Shown piece by piece: positions 11,506 through 20,912 of a DNA stretch of 64,000 nucleotides. Position numbers and translations under genes: made by a program. Every line of letters starts with the position of its first letter. Position 1 is the stretch's first letter. This DNA is from Hanleya hanleyi (lineage: Eukaryota; Mollusca; Polyplacophora; Lepidopleurida; Hanleyidae): assembly GCA_036873755.1 (NCBI GenBank), contig JAVTVY010025079.1, positions 1 to 64,000 on the forward strand, written 5' to 3'. The notes beneath the pieces are model-generated. The model searched no databases, was not told the origin of the DNA, and saw nothing but the letters and a program-made list of their open reading frames with translations.

Positions 11506-13168
11506 ATGGTGTTCTATTTGGGCCAAGTTTGCGTCGCGTGGCGACTTTTAGAAACTCGCCACTCGCCACGCGCCGTGGACCTCTCCGGCGCGCGGCGACT
11601 GGCGACTTTCTGCTATCTCTTAACCTGCAAAAACTCGCCAGTCGCCACCCGCCGTAAAACACGGCGAGTTTCGCTCTATCTCTTAACCTGGAAAAACTCG
11701 CCGCGCGCCACTCGCCGGATGAACCACGGCGCGCGGCGACTGGCGACTTTTGACTTCTGGAATTCTCAGGACTTTTTCTCAAGTGCGCATGCCCGGGGAG
11801 CATCAATTATCGGAATATTTTGTTCGAAACATGCTGTCATTTAATTTAATTTTAAATCTCTTCCTCGTGCATAAATATACATAATTTCTAATGAATGAAC
11901 TCTCCAGCTACATCTGATGCTATGTGACTAATTTTGAAGATGTAAGCTATCTGTAATAATTAATATAGTTGTTTTTTGAAACAAGTTCTTTTTAATGCAG
12001 TACGCATATAGGGCAATTCAATTTTGTCAAATGTGCAGATATTTTTTTTATTAAAATACTCGTTATCCGTTTCTGTGCAGAACTTGCATACTCGCGTTAT
12101 TATCTGCTGGTATATTTTAAAAAGTTAACACCAAGACAACATTTTCAATCGCTTTTTTTCATTCGTTTTATATAAGTGCCTATATATATTTATAAAACAG
12201 CATATCGTTTCAATTCAGAATGAATCGCCTTGAAATTGTTCCTTATTTAAGATACAATAAAGCACTCGACGCGGGAATTTTGTTTTACAAGATAAAAGCA
12301 ACGTCAACTAATATGCTGTATGAAATATTAAGAAAGCGAATAGAGCGTCATCGTCATATTGATTAAAAAAGTAAGAAATAATGCTAACATTTTCTCTGGA
12401 TGATTGAATTTCTCTCTTCGTAAGTTTTATGTGAAAAACGGGCGATATCTTTGTATAAGAGATCCTTTATTGCTGTTTTAATCCATAGAGCGGCTCTTTG
12501 TTGGGTTGCTTTGTCCTGTATCACAAACCCTACAAACTATCAAGACCCTATTTTTAAAGATGAAAAGACGTATTTCTTTCAACAGTTTCCATATTTTGTT
12601 TACTTCCTCAAATTCTATGAGATCGCGACTGTGATTTATGATATTGCAACTGTATAATTGATGCTCCTCGGGCATGCGCACTTGAGAAAAAGTCCTGAGA
12701 ATTCCAGAAGTCAAAAGTCGCCAGTCGCCGCGCGCCGTGGTTTGTCCGGCGAGTGGCGCGCGGCGAGTTTTTCCAGGTTAAGAGATAGAGCGAAACTCGC
12801 CGTGTTTTACGGCGCGTGGCGACTGGCGAGTTTTTGCAGGTTAAGAGATAGCAGAAAGTCGCCAGTCGCCGCGCGCCGGAGAGGTCCACGGCGCGTGGCG
12901 AGTGGCGAGTTTCACTACAGTCAAAAGTCGCCAGTCGCCGTGCGCCATGGTTCATCCGGCGAGTGGCGCGCGGCGAGTTTTTCCGGGTTAAGAGATAGAG
13001 CGAAACTCGCCGTGTTTTACGGCGGGTGGCGACTGGCGAGTTTTTGCAGGTTAAGAGATAGCAGAAAGTCGCCAGTCGCCGCGCGCCGGAGAGGTTCACG
13101 GCGCGTGGCGAGTAGCGAGTTTCTAAAAGTCGCCACGCGACGCGAACTTGGCCCAAATAGAACACCAT
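11506..13168. mobile_element. Foldback (FB-type) transposable element 1
   Basis: The inverted termini read ATGGTGTTCTATTTGGGCC at the left end and its complement at the right. Arms 11506-11815 and 12656-13168 are GC-rich and made of short GGCGACTGGCGAGTTTTT-type units that can pair along their length. Inner arm ends share TTCTGGAATTCTCAGGAC and GTGCGCATGCCC. The centre (11816-12655) is AT-rich with no recognised gene. Long GC-rich frames in the arms (for example 12608-13177) arise from the repeats. The terminal motif is shared with the element at 30.66-33.47 kb. No target duplication was seen. Confidence 0.85.
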
Positions 13169-13375
13169 AGAAACCAATATGCCTACAGATACGATTCATT
13201 CACACAAAGATAAAACAAGAAAATCCTCACAGCCCAACAGGCGAGGGTTCACGAGCCGAAGTTCCAGATCTCCAAGGACGCGTTCTAAGTGTTTTCCCAG
13301 AAATAAATTCGAACGTAATGTATGCAGATTTATGGTTCTATTTTCACGTATGTTTGGCCCCTCCGCTTCCGACGC
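13169..13375 (+). repeat. R-family repeat, right part
   Basis: Continues the R copy seen left of the foldback element: ATGCCTACAGATACGATTC, AAAGATAAAACAAGAAAATC, then a weakly preserved core and GTAATGTATGCAGATTTATG. Confidence 0.65.
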
Positions 13376-13961
13376 CAACCATGTTAAAATGATTAAAACT
13401 AAACATCATCATATCACTTTACGATTCATATGTCATTTTATGACTGTGAACATTAAACTTTTGCTGAAAATATCACAATAATATTGTGTAGAATATCAAA
13501 CTGTGTATCGTGGACTATATCTCGTGGCCATGGTGAAATACTGACTAGAAAAGTGAAACCAATATCACTCATTAAAACGTGGCCATGGTAAAATACTGAC
13601 TAGAAAAAAATTAAACTGATATATTTCCCGGAAATGAAATATCACGAATGTAGTATAGCCTACAAAGCTTTCACATATACAGCTTTCAGTTTATTGCCCG
13701 TTTTGCACTTCGCCAACGGTAGACCGAGGCTGCCGATGCTTCATTATCAAATCCACACGCATCGAGCAGAAGGAAAAAAACACACGAGTTAGTGTTAATG
13801 ATTAATTGCATAGTAAATTCGCCTGCTTTATCCGTCGATCCATCGAGGTTTGAGTCTCATGAACAGAGCTACAGCTCTTTCACAATCCACTTTATGACCA
13901 TAAAACGGAAAGTCGTGGTAAACCCAGTGTTGAGCTAACTGACGCGTCACTACTGGAACGG
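13376..13961. other. No gene recognised
   Basis: Unique-looking AT-rich sequence. There is a ~50-bp imperfect direct repeat containing CGTGGCCATGGTGAAATACTG (13522) and CGTGGCCATGGTAAAATACTG (13569). No coding region is supported. Confidence 0.45.
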
Positions 13962-13970
13962 AGCATGCTA

Positions 13971-14387
13971 CAACCTGTAACCATTTCGGTCATCTATACG
14001 CGGTAAGACTGACCCTGGGATCGTGTGTATCCATTTCAGACTACTCAATACCACGTGACTTCGTCAGCCAATCCGCTAAAGTCTACCGACGTAACCCCAA
14101 CGTAACCCGCCATTTTCGAGTCATGTGGTGATCTACTTGTTCAAAATTACAGATCTACCACACCTCTTGGATGATACGAAATTTATTCATACATATATAT
14201 CTTGTAAGCCCAGGCAATATCTGTTTCCGAAGCATGTATGAAAACCTGTAATTTATCAGAGTTTTCGAGTCTGTTCTCCGCCGGATGAAGGCCGAACAGA
14301 ATCCGGTAAAACACCGGATATCGCTCCGCGATAATGGAGACACACGATTCGCAAGCCATCTTATGGATGGCGAAGTGTACGCAAATG
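13971..14387 (-). mobile_element. Element X copy 1: 417-bp ORF-carrying transposon, 9-bp TSD
   Basis: Bounded by CAACCTGTAACC at the left and ACGCAAATG at the right. It is flanked on both sides by the 9-bp direct repeat AGCATGCTA (13962-13970 and 14388-14396). Its reverse complement matches 17963-18411, which has a different 9-bp duplication, so both ends are defined independently twice. Nine-base duplications are typical of Mutator-like elements (established knowledge), but the terminal inverted repeat is minimal (CA...TG). It contains a conserved reading frame and, on the opposite side, a CACGTGAC plus CCAATC block. Confidence 0.85.
14183..14359 (-). pseudogene. Conserved reading frame in element X, copy 1 (frameshifted)
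   Basis: Starts at the ATG at 14359, and the frame is open further upstream to the element end. The first 41 codons align with the plus-strand frame at 17991. They differ at only 8 nucleotides, 7 of them third codon positions; 5 are synonymous and 3 conservative (L/F, D/E, K/N). This shows recent descent from a sequence selected as protein. About codon 42 this copy has one extra base relative to copy 2, after which the shared KQILPGL motif lies in another frame, so copy 1 is probably broken. No family is recognised and no domain can be named. Confidence 0.6.
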
Positions 14388-14417
14388 AGCATGCTAAAGA
14401 GCCTGGAGACTGACATT

Positions 14418-14590
14418 TTTTATTTCTTTCTTTTCCCTTTTGCTTTTTTTGTTTTCTCTGTTTTTGTTTTGTTTTTGTTTTTGTTTTTTTTTGCTTTTTC
14501 TTCTGTTTTTTTTGGCGCGTCCAAGGGGGGGTCGTTCGCACCTGACGACCCCCCCCCCCCTAACGACGCCCCTGGGAGTCAAAAGATTGA
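14418..14590. repeat. T-rich and G/C-homopolymer low-complexity tract
   Basis: A TTTTTG-type tract of about 90 bp is followed by GGGGGGGTCGTT, a C run and ACGACGCCCCTGGGA. The lysine-rich (14155-14541, -) and phenylalanine-rich (14334-14630, +) frames are artefacts of this tract. Confidence 0.75.
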
Positions 14591-15200
14591 AAACGTAGAC
14601 GTTATTTGTCCCTTTAAGATCAGAAGGTAAATAATATATGGTGCAATCATGGAGGTCTCTTTTACCTTCATGGTGCAATGAATCGGTCGAGTTTTTTTTT
14701 ATCTTTTCTGGCTGTTAGAAAATTACACACGTTTCCTAGGGGAGATCATGGCTATTATAGTAGTTGTTACACATTGGTTATTTTTATGCCTCTGTAGGTC
14801 GGAACAAAAGGGTTAGCGCTCTCATCTCCATGGTGAAGAAAGTAAATTACTTATTAACGACGTAGAAAACGCCCCTGTTACTTCAGTAGTTCAGGATATA
14901 GTCGATCAAAAAAAATCTCTAACAACTAAAAATATGTAACAAGTTTTCAGCCGCCGTGGTCAATCTGGTTGTGATTATTTTCAGAAAACAATTCCTTTTG
15001 ATTAGGTATGCATTGAATATCATCCAGTGCACCAAACATTAACAGCATTGAACACGTTGGTCATATAAGGAAGATTGAGACCAAAGAGCACCACAGGCGC
15101 GGCGGAAGCAATTCAACATTGGGAGAGGGAAATTTTGAAAATTTAGCCTCCATTTTACGCACTCTGGCACATGTTCAGGAGAGATCTTAGGCTGAGAAAA
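14591..15200. other. No gene recognised
   Basis: Unique-looking sequence without a coding or repeat signal I can support. Confidence 0.45.
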
Positions 15201-15204
15201 TGTT

Positions 15205-15440
15205 CACAAATAACAAGCAAGGTTTTCAAAACCCCATTTTCTGCTCTCCAAACACCATTTTTGGGGTACGGAAACACTTGTGTTTTAAACACTTGTGTTT
15301 TAAAACCCCGCAATGTGTGTTCGAAACACTATATTTGAGGCACAGAAACGCCGATACAAAGGTTTCAAACACTGGTGTTTTAAAACCCCATAACGCAGAT
15401 TTGGGCGTTTATTCACCCATTCCCAAGTTTGATCTATCAA
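15205..15440. repeat. GTGTTTTAAAACCCC-type self-complementary repeats
   Basis: Several copies of AAACACTTGTGTTTTAAA and TTTTAAAACCCC, each nearly its own reverse complement. They resemble in style the block at 16.03-16.32 kb, and the two may be ends of one decayed element. The 100-codon frame at 15200-15502 reads through the repeats and has no motif. Confidence 0.55.
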
Positions 15441-16030
15441 AAATGATATACTGGTACTGTAAAATGCTCAAACTATCACAAGAAATTAGCACAACCGGAT
15501 AATCTTCAACGAAGTGATACCGGCAATTAATTGTGTAATTTACCGTATTTATTTTCTTGAAATTCCCATCAATCTAGTCTCTGGGAAGTCGGGTTTTTCG
15601 AAATAACACTAACGGCATTTCGAGATAAGGGACATAAATCTGTGGCATTATTCAAAGTGCACCTAAAAGGGATGCTGGGGCCCTATCTGTCCTGTAGGAT
15701 GGGGACGTTGTGCTAAAGTACCCGATGCACAATGTTTTAGAGAATCCCCACTATCATCCGAAGATCACTGAGTGATTTATTTGATGGAAGACTTATTTGA
15801 AGTTTTCAATAAAAGTACCCGCACTAAGTAAGGATTACATTACCCTTTTCCATGTTTGGCATAACATCCAGAAAGTGATTTTCTTTTGAAAATCCATTAT
15901 TCTTTCTGACTACCGGTACATGCTGTTACGCTTGTTCGCCGTGTCATCTGTGCTATTCATATAGTACCATTATGACATTTTGAACGACCTCATTTTTTTG
16001 TATCTCGAACTACCAAAATTGCATACTATC
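15441..16030. other. No gene recognised
   Basis: No coding or repeat feature can be supported in this stretch. Confidence 0.45.
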
Positions 16031-16326
16031 CTGCTGCAAGTCTGGTTTTCGAAAACCTGGTTGCAACTAGGCTGCAACGGGAAGTGGGGTTTGGAAAACC
16101 TGTGATCTGGGGTATGGAATAACTGCTTCTTGGTTCTGGAAAAACTGCAAGTCTGGTTTTCGAAAACCTGGTTGCAACTGGGCTGCAACAGGAAGTGAGG
16201 TTTGGAAAACCCATGATGAGGTCTCTCAAAAAACCGAGACCTCTGGTTTTCAAAAAACCACTATCCGTTGCAGCCCAGTTGCAACCACTTTTAGTGTTTC
16301 GAAAAACATTCTTTTTACAGTGTATA
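16031..16326. repeat. GGTTTTCGAAAACC tandem repeat ending in an ACAGTGTA terminus
   Basis: Two ~115-bp units (about 16034-16148 and 16149-16260), each with GGTTTTCGAAAACC, GGTTGCAACTGGGCTGCAAC and a GGTTTGGAAAACC block, then a reversed partial unit. It ends CTTTTTACAGTGTA, the same kind of end as at 35.41-35.43 kb. This is probably a non-autonomous DNA element. Confidence 0.6.
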
Positions 16327-16439
16327 TTCGCGCTTATTCTTATAAGACGTGTACAATTCTAGGTTATATGAATCAAAATACTGTTCTTAACATACGTTGT
16401 TTTAATTCACGATTGACCATTTTCAGACGTTTTCTGTTC

Positions 16440-17420
16440 TAAAACTGTGCAGTCCTTTATGTCGACTCGACTCCGGCTCGGCCGATCAGCCGGCAGAGTC
16501 GGCGACCAAACTCTAGCGCTGTACGGTCTTTTGACTTATTATTTCGAGCAAAAGTCAAGATTTCTTGCTGATTCCGAATATTTCAAAATATTTGATATTT
16601 CATTATCACTTTTCGCGTATTTAGCCAGTTTTAGACACACGTTACCTCGCCTGTTTCCAGAGTTTGAAAGACGGCTCGTAGAAATAAGTTTTAGACTTAC
16701 TCGTGTCAACAAAATTTTGATTTATAATCGAAATTATATTTATTTTTCATTGTAAATTCAACAAATCATACAGTTTCAATCAGAACCGAGTTGGTCCATC
16801 CATGAGACCGTGTTTGTTATATCATCGACTGACTGCGGTCGCCATTTTAAATCCGACTACGGCGAGTTCGATCGTACCGTACCTCTAAGTTCACTCTAGA
16901 GTCGAGTACATTGTAAGTGACGTCACAGATCCCCCGACCATGCGGCTTCACACAGTCGAACGTTTTAGACGCGTCGTGTCAGCAAAGCTTGAACAACACA
17001 CAATTATTGAAATTTGTAATCGAAATTATATTCATTTTTCATTATAGATTCAACAATTTTATAATTTTATTTAGAACCGAGCGGAGTGTGCCCATTGATG
17101 GGGTCTCATTCCTTTGGAGATGTCACCAGCCGACTGCGGTCGCCATTTTAAACTACTACTTCGCTCAGCGAGTGGGTTACTCAGGCCTCACTCGGGTCTA
17201 ACTCGTCAATGACGTCACGGACCAGTCGACTGATATTCCCGCTCACCCGGATCAGTTGGAGTAAGTCGTGTGAGCCGGTCGAACACGCTGGTTAGGCCTT
17301 ACCCGGGTAACTCGATAACGATGTCACGGACCAGCTGAACGGCATTTCCCCACTACTCGGATCAGTTAGACCACCACATGTAAGCCCTGTCGAACACGCT
17401 CGAGGGCTTCAAATAGCCTA
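16440..17420 (-). repeat. Tandem units and right inverted arm matching 10.8 kb
   Basis: Two ~300-bp units share ACTGCGGTCGCCATTTTAAA (16836 and 17134) and TAATCGAAATTATATT (16725 and 17020). They are followed by two ~115-bp units with CACGGACCAG and GTCGAACACGCT. The part 17236-17291 is inverted relative to 10785-10840. Frames here (16447-16755, 16917-17201) have no recognised motif. Confidence 0.6.
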
Positions 17421-17529
17421 ATCCAAACATAATGACGTATCTGATATACGTCATCTCCAATATCACAGGACAACCCCGCCTTCGGGAACCTTTGAAATTC
17501 ATTCAGAACTTATCGGAGAACTGTGAACC

Positions 17530-17953
17530 AGGTAGGCTACAGTATATTCACTGTATAACTGTGAACATGCACAGTATATTTATTGCATAAATGTGAATCA
17601 TGTACAGTATATATTTACTGTGGAAACTGTGAACCACTACAGTAAACGGTGAACCAGAGAGAGAGAGAGAATTAGGGTTTAATGTCGTGTTCAGCAACAT
17701 TTCAGCTATATAGCGTATATTTGCTGTATAACAGTAACCATGTACATTATATTCACTATATAGCTGTGAACCATGTATATACAATATATTCACTGTATAA
17801 CTGTGAACCCTGTATATACAATATATTCACTGTATAACTGTGAACTATCTGTACAGTATATTCACTGTAAGGTGAACCATGTACAGTATATTTACTGTGG
17901 ACCATGAACAGTATACTCATTGTATAACTGTAAACCATGTACAATATATTCTC
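17530..17953 (+). repeat. Minisatellite of ~33-bp CTGTATAACTGTGAACC units, left part
   Basis: Units read CAGTATATTCACTGTATAAC and TGTGAACCATGTA. A GAGAGAGAGAG...TTTAATGTCG block at 17659-17715, resembling the SINE at 54.9 kb, interrupts it. The array resumes at 18412 after element X copy 2. Confidence 0.85.
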
Positions 17954-17962
17954 TGTATAACT

Positions 17963-18411
17963 CATTTGCGTACATTTCGCCATCCATAAGATGGCTTGCG
18001 AATCGTGTGTCTCCATTATTGCGGAGCGATATCCGGTACTTTATCGGATTCTGTTCGGCCTTCATCCGGCGGACAACAGACTCGAGAAATCTGATAAATT
18101 GCAGGTTTTCATACCACTTCTGAAACAAATATTACCTGGGCTTAAAAAATATATAGGGATGTGTAACTTTCGTATCATCCAAGAGGTGTGGTGGATCTGA
18201 AATTTTGAACAAGTAGTTCATAACATGATTCGAAAATGGCGAGTTACGTTGGGGTTACGTCGGTAGACTTTATCTGATTGGCTGACGAAGTCACGTGGTA
18301 TTGATTTATGGAAATTCCCTCTGGCAGTTGCCGAAAGTAGGCTGAACATGGATACACACGATCCCAGGGTCAGTCTTACCGCGTATAGATGGCCGAAATG
18401 GTTACAGGTTG
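17963..18411 (+). mobile_element. Element X copy 2: 449-bp ORF-carrying transposon, 9-bp TSD
   Basis: Runs from CATTTGCGTAC to GGTTACAGGTTG. It is inserted in the 33-bp minisatellite and flanked by the 9-bp repeat TGTATAACT (17954-17962 and 18412-18420). That sequence is also part of the minisatellite unit, so this duplication alone would be weak evidence. Copy 1 at a different site, with a different 9-mer, confirms the boundaries. It is longer than copy 1 mainly through ~35 bp near 18311-18348. The region 18275-18300 holds ATTGGCTGACG and CACGTG, CCAAT-box-like and E-box-like motifs, outside the reading frame. Confidence 0.85.
17991..18200 (+). CDS. Conserved small reading frame of element X, 69 codons, unknown function
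   Basis: Chosen start is the ATG in AAGATGGC (17991), which is conserved in both copies; the frame is also open upstream to the element boundary. Against the minus-strand copy at 14.18-14.36 kb, 7 of 8 differences in the first 41 codons are at third positions, a coding signature seen directly. The predicted peptide has a cysteine pair near its start (residues 3 and 6), a mixed hydrophobic/charged middle, and KQILPGL near residue 46. It may be a captured host exon, with an intron junction lost, or an element-encoded protein. No family is recognised. AAGATGGC also matches a YY1-type site over a start codon, which may be coincidence. Confidence 0.5.
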   Translation: MACESCVSIIAERYPVLYRILFGLHPADNRLEKSDKLQVFIPLLKQILPGLKKYIGMCNFRIIQEVWWI

Positions 18412-18610
18412 TGTATAACTGTGATCCATGCACAGTATATTCACTGTATAACTTTGAACTACGTACAATGTATTCACTGTAGAACTATCAATCATTACAG
18501 TATATTCTCTGTATAACTATTACAAAATTTACGGTATATTCTCTGTTTTACTGTGAATCTTGCACATTATATTCGCTCTTTACTGTGAATCGTGTACAGT
18601 ACATATATAT
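18412..18610 (+). repeat. 33-bp minisatellite, right part
   Basis: Continuation of the array interrupted at 17953, with more diverged CAGTATATTC and CTGTATAAC units. Confidence 0.8.
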
Positions 18611-20535
18611 CACACTTTTTTAAAATGTATAAAATGTTGTTTTTTTTTATCTTTTGGGGTGAAACTTTTATTTCACGACTTCTTGGTGTTACTTTGGCCC
18701 ACGCCACACCGCATTGACTCGTTCATTTTCAATCCAATGAGTCCGAAATACTCAAGTGTGAGCCATTATACTCGTCTATTACGTGTAAGGAAAACACAAT
18801 AGGTGACTACATATAGGGAACCTTGTTAAACCTGGAAAAGCTACCCAACAAGCTGTTACCGGTTTGAAGATCCTGACATGACGAACTGCCCTCTATTACA
18901 CTTCATATGTTTACACCTTTGAGTGTGACCGTATACCTGTTAGCTCTTCAACCACTTCGTGGTGTTGTTCTTGTAGAGAATACATTTAACTACAATTGAC
19001 TCACATGTGGAATGGATCTGCCCCAGCTCGCGAAGATGAGTAACAAATACCAGTTTTAGTTTAAAACTGTAACGCAAATTTGTTCGTGTAAAGAGCGCGG
19101 ACTGGCGTAAAGCGAAAAGAGTACAAACGGTCCCAAATAAACTGACGGAATTCAAGTCGTAACCATAATCCACATTTATTAGGAATTCTGTTCAATCTCT
19201 TGACACTCAGGGCAGGCTGTTAACTTATACCTATATATATCCGTCGTCGAAGTACTAGCACACGACAAGAAAGCATGCAGTTGTAGGTCATTTCAGCGTT
19301 GTGCACTTTCGAAGTAACCTCACATATTTTTTTATCCTTTTCAAAGAAATACTGACAGTATGAGGCCATGTACCCGGCAACATGGATAATACATACAACT
19401 TTAATGATCAAGCACGCGCAATAAAGACCGGTCGCGTGAGCTATCAGCTATTACATTATAGGGGCCTATGCTGAGTATCGAGAAAGACAGTATTTCGTCC
19501 AGGTCATTTCTTGGAAACGTCGATTTAATCTGAATTCGAAAGTAATAACAATTTCATCGTTGTGCAACTGGTGTTTTTGAAGCACCTGTTAATCAAACGG
19601 ACTTGATTTAGAGAAAAAGAACAAATATTTTACCGGTACCGGTATCAAATGTGTTATTTCCTTCGTACAGTGGTTTACGGAAGCACAGAAGGGACATGGA
19701 TTTTTTTTTTTTCGAAATTATCTCGAACCTCCAACGAGAATGCAATGAAAACGCAGAATTATCTCGGATTCAGACCACCAGTCAGATTTGTTAACCGGAT
19801 TCGGGGCCGCGCGTACATAGCCGGAAGTGACATCATATATAGTAAAATAGATGTTTGCCGAATATTACTTTTCAAGTCTGCATAATACCTCTGTTGACAT
19901 AGCGTTAAAAAGAATTATCTGGAGATTCTTTTCCCTGTTTATCTGAACAGAGCATATGAAAAGTAGTTCGCTCATGTGCAAAACTGAAGTTGTTCGGCCG
20001 GATTCAAACTGAGCCGTGCGTACGTGGGTTTTCCCCTATACGTCATAGCAACGTAGTAAAGGTCAACTTCCGCCATTGGAGGCAGGGATGATAAATGAGA
20101 CTGTGAAATGGAGCATGCGCTGTGGGAAGGATGATGAAATCTCCGTATTAATGTGTGCCATTTCCTTTTCCAATTGAAGAGAACAGCTATCTATCAACGC
20201 CATACAAGATAAGTTCTACACAAGAAATCGACTCGGAATTGATTCAAGGAATGCCATTATAAATAAATATAAAAAAGTCATATTATTATGGACACGGGGG
20301 GAGGAGGATTGACGCTTATTAATGTTCAATGATTTTATTCATTAGATCCTTATGTCGATCTTTATGGCAAGCCGTTTTGATATTTATTCATTTATATTTG
20401 ATATCAAGAATTCGTTTTTGATATCAAAATTAAATGTGTGCCGTTATGTTTCAGACATAGCTATAATAAAACATATCTATATTATCTGTGTAGCCTCTGT
20501 GGTATTCGGCTAGCCTGTAGTATTAAAGGACCCGC
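18611..20535. other. No gene recognised
   Basis: Several frames of 60-80 codons occur on both strands (for example 18940-19173, 19649-19885), none with a motif or partner copy. I see no repeat family here. Confidence 0.45.
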
Positions 20536-20728
20536 CTGATAATACCTGAGTTGAGCGGCGAGCTGCCTTGTGCTGAGGTCATTATCCCGGTGTCCAAGGT
20601 AATTCTGCATTCTCATTGGACGATTATCTCGGCGTCCGAGATGATTCTGCATCCTCATTGGACGATTATCTCGGGATCCGAAGAAAGACACACACACACA
20701 CGAACAACAACAACAACAACAACAAATG
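20536..20728. repeat. Three ~40-bp repeats followed by CA and CAA microsatellite
   Basis: Units contain CTCATTGGACGATTATCTCG and TCCGAGATGATTCTGCATCC. They are followed by (CA)n and (ACAACA)n to 20728. Confidence 0.85.
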
Positions 20729-20912
20729 AAACAATACAGCTATCTTTTCTTTATCAGGTGTGTTTGTCTTACTCAAATACCAAGAAGTATATTTAATCAA
20801 GGTTTGCAATTATCGTATACGATCACAGTGAGCTGATCATCGTGTTAAAATTAAAATTCCATCTATTCTACAAGGCTCATAAAATGTGACATTATAGGTT
20901 GTGTGGTCGTGA

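Noticed and set aside
12608..13177. 189- and 170-codon frames on opposite strands
   Set aside because: Both come from the GC-rich, stop-poor arm repeats of foldback element 1; the same happens in foldback element 2 at 33.2-33.5 kb.
14155..14630. Lysine-rich and phenylalanine-rich frames
   Set aside because: Products of a T-rich low-complexity tract next to element X.
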